Origin: Aselliscus stoliczkanus
Taxonomy: Eukaryota; Chordata; Mammalia; Chiroptera; Hipposideridae
Reading direction: 5' to 3'
Assembly (NCBI GenBank): GCA_033961575.1
Contig: CM066732.1
Coordinates: forward strand, 73,694,687 to 73,758,686
DNA: 64,000 bases
In this document: positions 38,401 through 52,950 of the stretch, one piece after another
How positions within the stretch are numbered: the first letter of the stretch is position 1
Layout: every line of letters begins with the position of its first letter
Translations under genes and position numbers: made by a program
The notes under the pieces: generated by a model
Seen by the model: only the letters and a program-made list of their open reading frames with translations
Database searches by the model: none
Told to the model about the DNA's origin: nothing

Positions 38401-41400
38401 ATTTTGTGAACCATCGTTGGCACTGACGTTCGTGTAGAGCGTTGCCACCGTAAACTTTATGCAATTTTTCACAAGCTTGACGCTCATTCTTTCCTTTATA
38501 GAAGTAAAAACAGTAAAATATGGCAAAAATGCAGTTTGGTATTCCATCTTCAACTTGTTGTAAAATCTCCAAAACTCAACCAAATTGCTCAATTTTATTT
38601 AGAATGAAGCTAGAACTGTCAGTTGTCAAATGACATAGCAATACATAGATGTGAATGACTCTAATACCTCCAAAAATGAACTTGTGCCATCTGTTGCAAA
38701 CATGCATCATGACTTTTCTGACAACCCAACAGTACACAATAATGAGTTTTATTTTCCCCTTCTAATTGCATACAATCTCCTTTCAGGTAGGATACTCATC
38801 ACAGCTTGGAGAAAGCAATATGGTGTATTAGAAGAACATGAACTTTCATTCAGATCCAAGGTATTATCACACTAATTAGGCAAGTTGTTTTTGTATAGAA
38901 TGTATTTCTTAAATTACTTTGGTCGCAGTTCAGGTTTATAAAATGGATCTTACACCACCATTTATGGTTGTGAGGGAAAAATTAAATGAGATAATATAAG
39001 AAAGCTTTTGATAAAATAAAGTGGATTCTCAACAAACATTAGCTCCATACCACCGTCATCACCACCCTCATTCCAATGACTCACAATCTGGTTTCATTTC
39101 TAGACATATCAAAAATTGTGATTTTGGGCCGGCCGAGTGGCGCATTGGTTAAGCGCTGGTTTTGGGATGCCAGCGGCCCCGGTTCGGATCCCACATGAGG
39201 GCCAGTGACACTGCCCTCTACAGCTAACAACAGCTCCACCTGGAGCTGGGCTGTGCGAGCCCCGGTGATGGTGTGGGCTGCAGCCCCTGCTGCAGTGGGC
39301 TGCCATAGGCTACAGTGAGTGGCCCACAGCCAGCGTGAGCGGCTGGCAGCCTGCGTGAGCTGCCAATAGTCATAGTGAGCGACATCCAGAGGCCGGCGAC
39401 CGATCTGCCTCATCCGGGAAGAGCGCAATGACGATACCAACAGTGAAGCAACATCCTCTGCAACTAAACTGAAGAACAAAAAGACAGCAACTTGTCTGTT
39501 CCCCTTCCCCGATTCCCCAACGCTGTTCCCCTCCGCCAATTCCCCAATAAAATCTTAAAAAAAAAAAATTGTGATTTTGATTAATCTGGATCACTTTTAA
39601 AAAAGCTATTCAAAATTCTTTACTTTTTAGCCTTTTTCATTGGCATGCAAAAATTATAAACAGGGGCTAAAAGAAAAATTATTTAGAACCCATTATATAT
39701 CATCTACTGCATATTATAATGACATAATAGTTTGTACAAAATGTAATATTTTAAGATATTTAAAAATTTTTACATTTAAAACACTTCTGATTTGTAAGTT
39801 GAATAGGATGGACAAAATGGTGCTAAACAGTTATCTAAGTAGAGATTAACATGTACATTATATTACCCTGAAATATTCTGGAGTAGTGAAAGGTTAAAAT
39901 ACTAATTACTAAACCTTAAATGCCAATAGGATTCCTATCACTTGTGTAAAGTGTGATAACATCTTTATAAAGTGACATTTAATGTAAGCTCTGTGTTCCA
40001 CTTTAAATATAATAACATTCGGTGAAAGAGGTAAGGCTAGCAATATTAAGGAATTTTAATAATAAGTCTAGATATCTCAATGCGTAAAGCTAAGTATTTT
40101 ACGCCGAGAGCTTATTTGGTCCTGTGTGATCAAGAGAAAACATTATTTTTTCCTCTATAATGCTATAACAACTCAAAAGATGTAAATAATATGTGTATTT
40201 AAAGGATAGTATCTTCTGAGTATTCTAAGGTTAAAATTTAAAATGCCATAAGACACACACACACACACACATAAAATCTCATTATACATCTTATAAATGC
40301 TAACAAATTTTTCCAAAATGAAGGTATCACTGAATACTAATTTTTAACACCTATTAGGTTTCATGTAAAATTTGATTATTTCTAGAATTTAATACTTTTA
40401 AAGGATCAATATGCAACTCTCAAACATTTTTAGTAAAGAAAACCTAATTGTAAACATTGAGCTTTTCCAAGGTAGATGACTATTACAAAGTTCACTAGAA
40501 AATCAATATAGCATTTTAGTTGGAATTTGCTCATTAAACACCCACAGCTCTAATGCAAATTATGATGGAATGAATAAAGCAAATACGCATGCTTCTTTCT
40601 TTTTATTAAATGTAAAATCTACTGTTAATTGCATCTCGTATGTCATACAAACTTTTCTTCTTAACTATTAAATAGAAGCTTTAACAAAAGTCATTAGAGA
40701 TTCTCTTTCTTTGACTTGAATAAATTTCAATATTTGTTCAGTAAAGGTTCACAGCAGTTAAATTACATTAACAAATATTATTAGCTACTATGTAAGCCAA
40801 CCAAGTAAAATACTTATATTGTAGGTAAAACAAATCATTGGGTGTTTACAATAATATTTGGATATCTCCATTTTTAAACATGGTTATCAAATATCCTATA
40901 ATTCTTAGTCAAATTCAAAAAAGACTCAGAGAGGATCACACCCCGCCTCCCATCAAATACTCAGATTTGTTTAGTAAGCTAATTGTTTTCTAATATGGGC
41001 AAGAGTAAATATGAAGAAGCTGAACGTACTAAGTATGAGTTTATTGAGTCAAGATAGAGTACATATTTTCTTAGTAGAACCCAAGTCTATTGACAAACCG
41101 TACTCTACACTTCTCAAACTACTTTTAAAATACACTAGAAGTGAGACAGTAGATTGGAAAACATTCTAGTTTAAACACTAAATCATGATTCTCTAAATAA
41201 CATAATTTGAAGGATAGATATTTCCCAGGAAAAAGAATCTGTTTAACATCCTCAAAGTAGCTATGTAAAGAGAAAAGACTGAACATAGAGGGAAGATGAA
41301 ATCATTAGGAATTGAATTTGAAACACATAAAATAGTCACTGATTATAACTTATATTCTAAAATTTTAAGCAACAAATAAACACATCTAATGGCTTTGTAA

Positions 41401-43910
41401 AAGAAAGGTCTTTGCTACATACAAAAGAATGTCACAGTGTCTGAATATTTACTATTATTGCTTTCTACTACCTGAAATGGATTCCTTGCAAATACAGAGT
41501 TTTATGAAACCACCACATATATACTCCAGAACCACAAATATTACACTATGCCTTTTAATTAAAATTTGTAATTTCTCTCTGTACAAATTGGTTATTGGGA
41601 ATTTAAACACAAATGGTAAATACCCCACGCCAGTGGAAAATTAACCAACCTACTCCAAGTCGTTTGACCCTTCCACTTTTTGCATTTACCACACTGGATT
41701 CAGCTTACTATGTCTTCCTTTAGAGAAGAGACTATAATGTTTTTCTAAATGTTCAACATTTTATATGCAAATAACTTTTTCTGATTAAAAAGTAACAGGC
41801 TCATTGTAAGAAAGCGTAGACAAAAATTTTACATAGTTTTGTAACTTTCTGAATATATTTAAAATAGACTATGTTTTTATATTCTTCAGAAATACAAAAT
41901 ACTGCATGGAATTTTGTCATTTGGACATGCCATATTTGATTGAACTAAGATGCTCAAAATATTAGATTTTTAGAGTTTTACACTGTTCTCAATTATTCAC
42001 TACATATACAACAATGTAATGAACATCTTTGTATATAAATCTTTATGTACATACTTAGCTAATTACTTACAAAATTCCTAAAAATATGACTACTACATCA
42101 AAAGTCAGCATTTAAGCTCTTAATACATGCTTTAAATTTTTCCTCTGTAAAGTTGCTATAAATTTATAAGTCCTCACTTAACATCATTGATAGGTTCTGT
42201 GGCTTTAATAAAACGAAGTACGCTCATAAGGACACCAATTTTACCAAAGGCTAATTGAGATACACAAAAGTTAAGTTGCTATAGCATTTCATCAATGTTA
42301 TAACAAAACGACCTTATTCAAGGACTTGCTGTATTTACCAATGTTGTAGAAATTGCTAAAGATTAATCAGAAAGTAATACAAAATAAGTTTAAGTAGCAA
42401 AACTATAAAACAAGAATTTCTGCAAAATCCTCAATTATTACATACAAATATTTATACAGATAACTAAAAGACTATACAGGAACACTTTCTAAAAATATGC
42501 TATTTACATTCAAACATTTACTATATCTGATATTAAGAGCTAGAATTTTTTTTTTTTAGTTGAGCCATCCTGCTACCTGTTGGCAGCTCAGTGGCTGCTC
42601 GGCTCGGGCTGGGCATCGAACTGCTGTTAAGAGCTAGAATTTTTAATGTGAAAGAAATAAGCTTATCCCTCGTTTTAAAATTATTATCAATTATTTTAAG
42701 ATATTTAACTTATTTTCTGTACAGAATATCTACTTTAAATTTTATTAGATACTAATATGAAAATTATTTGAATTATATCTGCTACCTAAACTTTTTCCAA
42801 AAGCATTTCCTCTTTGGTATTAGTTAAATGTGTGAAAAAAGTCTTAAGAATAATTTCTGAAAAGTTTTGTTATTTTTATGTTTTAAATACACTTGATTAC
42901 TTGATATGCTTCAAATGATTAATCTCATGTTAAATTCAATAGTACTTCAATGTTGGTTATTGTTATGCATAATGTTTTTTCTGTTTACAGCATGTTTATT
43001 TTGTTTTCTCCAGAAAAATACAAACTTTTCTAGGGAGAGAGGTTACTACACTGGCCATAATCTACCCTCAAGCATTATGTGACCTGACACTCATTGTAAT
43101 TAACCCTGATTCATACCCAAGGGATTCTGCAGCCAAAGATAATAATATAATCAACCTCTACCTATCAGTATTTCACAGAGATGGGCCTTTTTAGCTGAAA
43201 TCACTGACAGTAGTCTTGAAATCCTTTTTCCTTCCAAATTAAAACATACAGATGTAATGCTTCATTTTAATTTAATACTGTTGAAGCATTTAAGTGTTAT
43301 ATTAAAGGTTATCACATTTTATTAATGCCCATTATATGCACAGAAAAATAGGATTCCAATGTGTATTATTTTTAAAAAGTAAATATTATGCTATATTCTA
43401 TAATTCTGATATATGGAACTAACGCATTCTTGTTCTTCTTAATTATTAGGTGGTCAACATCATCTGAGACATGGTATAGGAAACAATTTTTTTACAAGAG
43501 GACAATGTAAACATTTTCTATTACACAACAATTTTTATTTTTCCATGTTAATTAGCTGAAGTGTCTTATATATTTGCTGTAATGGTAGATTATCTAGCCA
43601 TACTTTTAACATTTACATGCTAACCTGAACAGAAAAACTTAAACTGCAAGTTTCAGGGGTTCTATCTATGTTCTGATGCTTTGGGCAATCACAATTAAAC
43701 TCCTCTTCTTCCTACCGAAAACAAAGTAACATTCTCTGTAATAAGAAAGCCTTGACACCATTGCTGTAATTTATAAAATAGTCTAAATTTGGGTGCATAG
43801 AAAAGAATCTACGTTTAAAAGGAAAAAGCAGGTTAAATGCTTGCATAATCAGGACAGTAAGCTACACAAATTACATAACAACTGAATTATATGTAAAATG
43901 TAACTAAGAT

Positions 43911-43964
<54 letters not shown>

Positions 43965-46900
43965 TGATTGATTTATAAACACAAGACTTAGGAACTAAGG
44001 ACTTCTTTTGGCTAAAACCCAATATTGGCCTTATTTCAGTTTAATTGGAAGAGGATCTCAAATTCATCTTCTCCATGAGGTATCAGGAACCTGGATTTCT
44101 CTTTGTACCAAAGGTTAATAAGAAATGTGTCTGCAAAAGTCAAACAGCATTAAATACTAAAAACTGATTATTATTCTACAGGAGTTGTTCTGTCATTCAT
44201 AATCTCTCCATGCTCCAACCTTCCACAGCTAATCTTTAATGGATGACAGGCAAGAAAGAAAAATAACTAACATATAAAGCAGAGACTATAAAGTGAGCAT
44301 TTCAGAAAAGAAAATAAGGTTTTTAAAGAAACAAATATTTTATATATCACAAAAATAACTTATAAAAACTATTTAAATACTCTGCAAAATTTAAACATTA
44401 TCTGTATACTGTAAATGTAATAGAGGAATAAAAATTAAGAGATGTTAAACACTAGACAATGCCCACTAAGACTGTTCAGGAAAAATGAAAGGTTTAATTG
44501 AACAAGTAATTTTTTAAAGTTATAACCATATTACTGACCTAAGAAAGAATTAATAGATGCAAATCAGAACACACAACATCCTCTGTCACTATCAAACTCA
44601 ATTTAAGTAAAACTAATTTTGAAGTGTTTGTGGTTTAATCATTTTATTTAGATGAGGAGAGATACATACCTAAAGAACAAAGAATAAATGTTTCTGCTGT
44701 GCTTCTCTACAATATCCCCTAGTCGTTGAAGGTCATATATGCTAATAATTTTCAAATAATATTATTCACATATATACTTTAATGAGTTAAAACAAAAGTC
44801 CTAAACAGCTATTATGAGATACACTTTTTCCAATGTCAAAAAAAAGGGAATGTGCTGGTTATTTCAGTTTTTGTTAAGTAAAGAAGACCTACTTATTACA
44901 TATTTTTCTCTTACTTTCATTTTGGTAGAGATTAAAAAAATTCATTTTCATACTTTCAGACTTTCTAAATAAAATGAAATCTGAAAATAAGGAAAACTAA
45001 AAACTGTGGGAGATTAAATGAAATAAAAATACTTTTAATCTACTTTTGTAAAGAAATACACATCAATACATTCTGCATAAATAACAAGTTATTTATTAGG
45101 TACACTTTGAATATGTCTCTATTAGATCAAGAAGCCTGGAGAAAACAAGGTGGTGGCATCATCATCTTATCATCATAATTACCATTTACTGAATGCCTTC
45201 TATGAGTTAAGCTATTCAAAACTATTACCTCACTTAAACGTCACAGCAACCTATTAAGTAGGTTTTGGCCAAAGCTTAGCGAAGCTACCACTTACACAAG
45301 GTAAGTGGTGAAAACATTAGAACAAAGGTCTGAATTCAGAGTCTGAGTATTTAACTACTACCAACTACAATGGTGTATTATGTGTATATGTGAGAAGTGA
45401 CTGCAGACCAAAAAAAAAGTTTGAAATCCCAAATCTGTCTATTTGCTGATGTATAGTCAGTCAGTGCCTAGCACAGTGCCTAGTACATAAAGGGCCTTCA
45501 ATGAATACTTCTTATTTGAATTTTAAAGACACTAGAATAGTTCCTATAAGGTGCCTAATAAAAACATTATCAATGGTGATGTCAAAAAAGGAGGGGAAAG
45601 TAAAAGGGTCAAACATTTGAATTTGAGATTTTATCACAGTAAAGGATACAACTCAGTTGCAAACTCTCCTGAGATCACATTACAATGACAGTATTCACAT
45701 CATGTAAAAACCATCAGGGAGGCAAAAGAAACAGGCTTCACGCTATTGTAACGGTCTACATGAAGGTTTACCGTAGGTATTCCTTAGATTAAAGCCTGAA
45801 TCCTCTGTATCCTTTTTTTCTTTTGTTTTTAGATTCTTTTATTTGTAGATTCACATTTAAGTAAAATGCACTAGTGTTAAGAAATACATATACCTCAACA
45901 ATAATTTTTCTCATCATCTAATCCTTTGTTTTCAGTTTTTTTCTTTCACTTTTCTGTTTATTTCCTTTTTCAAATCTATTAACAGTGAACCATTAATTTA
46001 ATTAAAAGTTATACAGAACAAAATCTTTTCAAGACTTCTGACATTATCAAATGTTTAAGAATTTCATAAAGATAAAAATAATATTGGCTACAACTGAGTA
46101 AAAGTTATATACTAGGTGCTTTTATACATCATTTCTAATCCTTAAAATAATCTGACAAATTAGTTGATATTCATTCACATCTGACGTGGGAGAAAGTAAA
46201 TCTGGAGAGGCTAATATGTAACTTGCCCAGAAGCACACAATTGTAGTTTTTTTTGTTTTTGTTTTTTTTTGAGGGCAGTGTCACTGGCCCTCATATGTGG
46301 GACCCGAACAGGGGCCGCTGGCTTCCAAGGCCAGCGCTTAACCACCGCACCACTCGGCCGGCCCCACACAAGTCGTATTAAGTCAAAGCTGTGATTGAAA
46401 CATTAATACAGCCATTGATACTACCAAAATTTTCCTCATTTTATATAATATATATGTATATATACATCTACATGTATATATATATATATTTTTTTTTTTG
46501 AGGGCAGTGTCACTGGCCTTCATATGTGGGATCCGAACCGTGGCCGCTGGCGTCCCAAGCCAGCTCTTAACCGCCGCGCCACTCAGCCGGCCCTGTACAA
46601 GTATATTTTTAAACAAAATTATCATAGTTTTTCCCCTACTTCTTTCATTTAAAATCATCATGAAGATTTTCTTATATCATCAAAGTTCTTCAGAAACAGT
46701 TTTAATTATTGCACGATGTCTCACAGCATAAATGTGCCTCAATTTATTTAACCATTCCCTTAATTTACTTAACCAATTGAATAATAAGCATATTTTTCAA
46801 TTGATTTTAATTCTCTTACTGTCATAATACTGATATGAATATCCTTATATATATAAATCTGTATATTGTATGTATTAGAAGGAAACAGCTATTTCCTTGA

Positions 46901-49900
46901 GTACTTCATATTTTAACATTTTTTTAGAAAAATCTGTAAACATATATTTTTATATACTATTTGCAATTTCCAGTGTGTAGTTCAGGATGTTTTTGCATTT
47001 TTATTTTTTTTTAAATGTGAAGTATCTTGACTTTAAACATTTATATTCTGCTTAAGTACATTATAATACATGACAGAAACAAACATCCATGCTTATGTGG
47101 ATTATTTGTCCTGTCATATGACACTAATGACATTTATCACATGTAATCGTAGTCCTATAATATTTCTCTTTCTATTAAGAACATAGTTTTTTTTTTTATG
47201 GTGTTTTGCTTTTTGAATGCACCTAGTATCAATCAGGTAGAAGAGAAACTATTGAAGGCGGTATGTATAATGAGAAAATATGAAAAAGTTCATGAGGCTA
47301 CCAAGGGTCGGTTAACAAATTTCTTGCAGTTTCAAACCAACAAACTTCTTGAGCAATTCAGTTTTTTTATTTTCACGTTACAATAATTCTTTCGACGATA
47401 ATTCTAATGTTACAAGTAAAATATCTTTATTTTTTTTCCCCAGTAAAATAGAACTGAAGCATTAAAAAGTAAAGATACATTCTGAAAATTTATACTTCAA
47501 AAAGCCTTTAGGGGATTCCCATTTTGGGTCATTTTTATAAGTAAGTGATTGGACATATTTTTAACTAGTTTGCTTTGTCCTAATAAACTATACAGAACCA
47601 GTAATTTCATCTGTTTGGGAGGCTATAAAAATATACTAAACATGCTCCAAACATTTAACATTTACTAAAATAATATTTTATCATTAATGAGAAATATTTG
47701 ATCAACAAGAATCAAAAGCAGTCTTTCCATTTTATGTATGCATGATTCATAGCTTAGTCAAAGGGAACTCTTAAATATATACCAATAAATAAATATTTGA
47801 AATATATAATTAGATCTATTATACAAAAATTTAAAGAGTAAATATTGCTTAATGCGTTTTCCTTTCCAAGAGAGAAATGAGCTATGAAGACATTAATTCA
47901 TGACTTTTAGTAAGTCACAATGGCTTAAATCTTATTAAATTACTTCTGTAAGACACACACAGAGTTAAATTATGATGTAAACAGCTTAACACAAATGTAC
48001 TTCTTGAAATATCTTACTAGCAATTAGCATATATGAGGTGCGATCAAACAATATGGTGAATGTTTAAATAAAAAAAAATTTATTACAGTAAAACACACAT
48101 TGCCATTATCCCCCTCAAAATACTCCTCCTTGCTTTGGACACATTTACCCCATCATTCTTGCCACTTTTGGAAGCAGTTTTGGAAGTCCTCTTTCATGAG
48201 TGACTTTAGTTGCGCTGCTGTGTCTGCCTCAATGTTCTGAATCATTTTGACTTTGGGGAAGAACCAGAAGTCCTACGGTGCCAGATCCGGTGAATACGGT
48301 GGATGAGGACACATTGTAATGTTTTTATTTGACAGAAACTGTCATATATCAGAAGTGGTACGTGATACAGAGAGTTGTCATGATGGAGGATGATTTACAG
48401 CACACTTTAAAACACACCTCCTCTCAACCGTAGCTCACACCCTACTGACTACACTGAACAAGCTGAAACTTGTCACACACTGTTACTAAAGTTGAAAGCA
48501 CTGCTTCCCATATTGAAGATCCTGCCTTTACATTGGATGGCACTCAGCATCCTCATACACTGTATTTACTGAATACAACAACAAAGACTCTGTGTCACAC
48601 ATAGCTTCTGGTATGGCAATTTCTGTCAAATAAAACATTACAGTGTGCCCTCATCCACCTAATTCACCAGATCCGGCACTGTGCGACTTCTGGCTCTTCC
48701 CCAAAAAAGTCAAAATGACCATGAAAGGTAAACATTTTTAATCAATTCAGCACATCGAGGCAGCCAAGACAGCACAGCTAAAGATACTCAGGAGAGCGGA
48801 CTTCCAGAACTGCTTCAGAAAGGGGCAAGAATGATGGGATAACTGTATTCTAAGCGAGGGGAGTATTCTGAGGGGAATTAACGGCAATGTGTTTTTTACT
48901 GTAATAAATTGTTTTATTTAAACAGTCATCATATTTTTTATCACACTGCATATATTCAATTATAAAAAGCCAAGAGACTTTCAAATTGTTCTAAATTTAT
49001 ATTTGAATTATTCACTTTTAACACAGTTACTTTTCCTTAATATATTACTCTCATATTTCCCCACAAAAAGCCCCTCCTTCAAAATTAATAGAATTTTAAC
49101 ATTAACAGAAAAGCAACCACCTGATATTTAGCTGTAGTATTTATCTATGGTCATTTTGGTTATATTTGCATAGTGATATTTAGTTTTACTTTGCACAGTA
49201 ATATTTGGAAGACAGGGTATATCTGTTAATGTCTCTGACAGAAAATACCAGACTTCTTTCATATATGCACCAAAGGTTAAGTAGTTCATAAAGTATAATT
49301 ATGATTTCAAACTAATAATAAAATACAATTATTTATCAAAATCATTCTAAAAATATAAAATTGTTAAAATAAGTAAACTCTAAAATGCTTCTGAATGTTA
49401 ATTTCTATTATTCTATGAAATTTCTCTTTTTTTAACACACTAAAGTAGTATGAGGAAGAATCACAGTGACATACATATGTGTGTGTATAAATATGTATGT
49501 ATATGAGTCATCTCATACATGCATATTAAGAATCATCTGATCATGTGTGTAACATGTCCCAGATGTATTAATAAAATTTCTCCTTGCAAAGAATCTGTGA
49601 ATAAAGATGGACTCTAAAAATACTTAAAGCAGTCATTTATAATCTTAAACTTTGGCAGCCCTTTAAGTCAATCTCAGAGAAAACATTATCTCCATCATCA
49701 ACCACATCATCAGATAAAAACTTATTAATTGCACAAAACAAGTTTTTAAATCAAATGTACGTTTTCACTGGTAATGAATATATGACTATCTTCATACAAA
49801 GGAGAAATATTTCCTCAAATTGAACTAAAACAATAAGTGGTATTTGAACTGCTGGTTGAAAGGTAGAGGCACTGGTAATCATTATTTCCCCTTGTTTGTT

Positions 49901-50049
49901 CAGGCCCTTCCAACAAAACAAACAATCTTTTTGTGATTGGATTGACATGGTGTTAACAATGCATTTAATGCCCAAATCAGTATGAATACAGGTAAAGCTC
50001 TCACTAATACCAGTACCAGGATGTTAAGGCTACCTATTTTCTAAGATGC

Positions 50050-50085
<36 letters not shown>

Positions 50086-52917
50086 TCCCCTCCTTTGGCA
50101 AATAAGCTTGTATGCTAGTCTTCACGAAGACATATAATAGCCTTGTGTATATTTCTTAAAGCCATATGTTAATACTTATCTACCATACCTGCAGTCTTTT
50201 CAGCAATTTGAGCTTCTGCTGCTTTCTCTTGGAGTTCCAGCTTAAGCTTTAGTTTTCTCTGCTCTTTATCTTCTTTAATCAGTTTTTCTTGAAGCTTAAA
50301 TACATTGAAAAAAATAGATTCTTATCTGTTAAATTTCTTGCATAAATATTATTAATCCCAAAGTAAAATTTTGTTTTTTTCTAAAAATAAATAATGTTAC
50401 ATTTACCTGCCTAAACACATAACTCCAAGACAAAAAAAAATCTCAAAATATTTAAGATTTTAAGATATTTTATAAATTAATAATTACATTTAATGACATA
50501 GGAATTATAAAAACTATATGATAGAGACTTAATTTATGTTTGTGTCTAGACAAAAGAAATTAAAAAGGGAGCAACATAATCATTAAAAATAACTACTGCA
50601 AAAAGAAATCTGACCCATTCTATTGTCTTATAGCAAAAGTCCTAAAAAAAGAAAAAAAAAATAGGACAGTACAGCTTCACAGCTTCTCCGAATAATCCTA
50701 ATATTCTGAAACAAAATTAAGATAATCTTAATATCTGAAACAAATCTTTGAGAATGCCATCCCATCATATTTCATTTAAATTGGCACTGGAGGGCCGGCC
50801 GAGTGGCGGGGTGGTTAAGAGCTGGCTTGGGACGTCAGCGGCCCCACATTTGAGGGCCAGTGACACTGCCCTCAAAAAAAAAAAAAAGTAAATTTAAACT
50901 GGTGCCTGATTCACAATTGGCATGTAATACATAACTGATAAATGAAAGTACAGAAAATATCTCCTGCTCTCATATGGATTCCCTCCAAATAGTTGTTTGT
51001 TTGTTTGTTTGTTTGTTTGTTTTTTTAAATTTCTAACTTGGCTTTTGTCATTTGTGTTGTTTTTCCTTCAGGCATGATCAAGATCCCTAACATCATGCTT
51101 TAGTTTGATCAGGTCAAACAACTAGAATATTAAAATCAGAAAAGTGTGTAGAGGTTAAAAAAAAAAGATGGTACAAAAAAAATGAACATTACTGAATAAC
51201 ATTAATGCTCAAAGGAATGAAACTAGGAAAATAGTCAGAAAATAGTCAGAACATGACATAAACTGCATTGGGCACAATGCAACAGTATAAGATAACTCAA
51301 GGTAATGACAATATTGCCAAGCCTTGCTACTTAGAAGTTCAATTACAAATGTTACTAAGGTGAAATACAAGGCACAAACACTAATAGGAAAAAGAGAAAG
51401 TAACATGAAACCCAGTGCATTAAATTTCTCATTCTCCATAACACTTAAAGTTGGACCACAATAAAACTTGAATGAATCTATTTTTTAAGTTACCTGCTCA
51501 AGGTACCATAGATTTATGAAAAAAGGAAGGTATCACAGACCAGCAAAGGCAGGAAACCAAAGAAAAGAAATTGTTTTTCATAGCCAATTCTCAACTTAAT
51601 CATACCCTGATGGCATGGCAGGCACCAACATAAAGCTACTGTTCAAAGATTAAAGTACACAATAAAACTGAATTATGATGGACAACAAAGCAATTTACAA
51701 GGTCAATAGCTAAAATCCACAGTGTGCAATTACCAGATTTTCTATATTGTACCTTTTTTTCGTTTTGTTTTGTTTTGTTGAGGGCAGTGTCACTGGCCCT
51801 CATATGTAGGACCCGAACTAGGGCCGCTGGCTTCCCAGGCCAGCGCTTAACCACCACACCACTCGACCGGCCCTATATTGTACCTTTTTATTGTTTGCTC
51901 TAAGATGGTCCAACTCTGTTAGAAGAAACGCTATAGTCTTCTCCTTAGTGAAGTCTGAAGAAGCTTGACATGGAGTCATAGATTCGTAATGCAAATCACT
52001 ATTTGTATGTTCCATAATTCTGTAATAAAGGAAACTATTAAACAATATACACGTGATTTCAATTACACAGGATCTACAAATTTCGCTCTTCAAATGGGGA
52101 GACAAGTTTAATCTTAACAAAAATATACAGCTACTTAATTTTAAATTTCTCTTGTTATGCACAGTTAAGACAATCTTACGGATAAAAAGAATATATATAT
52201 CACTTTCACAGACATGCTAGTAAACTGAGAGAGCTAATGGCGGAAAGCATTAGTAATGTCTATAGAGACTCATGTTCAGTGTACTTAAAAGAATTCAGGT
52301 TTTAGGGGCTGTGAATGTTAATTTAATTGGTCCAATTGGTCAGGACTAGATATATTTCTCACTTTTTTTTTTTAAAAGATTTTATTGGGTAATTGGAGGA
52401 GGGGAACAGACAAGTTGCTGTCCTTTTATTCTTCAGTCTTGTTGTGGAGGACGTTGCTTCACTGGCCCATGTTGGTATCATTGTGCTCTTCCCGTGTGAG
52501 GCAGATCGGTCGCCGACCTCTGGACGGCCACTAACAGCGGCTCTTGGCAGCTCACACCAGCTGCCAGCCGCTCATGCTGGCTGCTGGCCACTCACTGTAG
52601 CCTATGGCAGCCCACTGCAGCAGGGGCTGCAGCTATGCTGTCCCGGTGAATCACAGCGGCCCAGCTCCAGTGTTCACCATCTTTGCTGTAGAGAGCAGTG
52701 TCACTGGCCCTCACATGTGGGATCTGAACCGGGGCCGCTGGGCGTCCCAAGGCAGCTCTTAACCAACGCGCCACTCAGCCAGCCCACATTTCTCACTTTT
52801 AAATAGGGGAACAATAATCATAACTTTTTTCAATTTGGTTGACAGACTATATTTTCATTATTAAGTTAAAAAAATTAAAAATGAAAGCCTCTCCTTGTAA
52901 CTTTCAAGGGTAAGCAA

Positions 52918-52950
<33 letters not shown>

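Noticed and set aside
43911..43973. The GATA array and other tandem arrays as possible CRISPR-like repeats
   Set aside because: They are simple microsatellites; there are no spaced direct repeats and the genome is mammalian.
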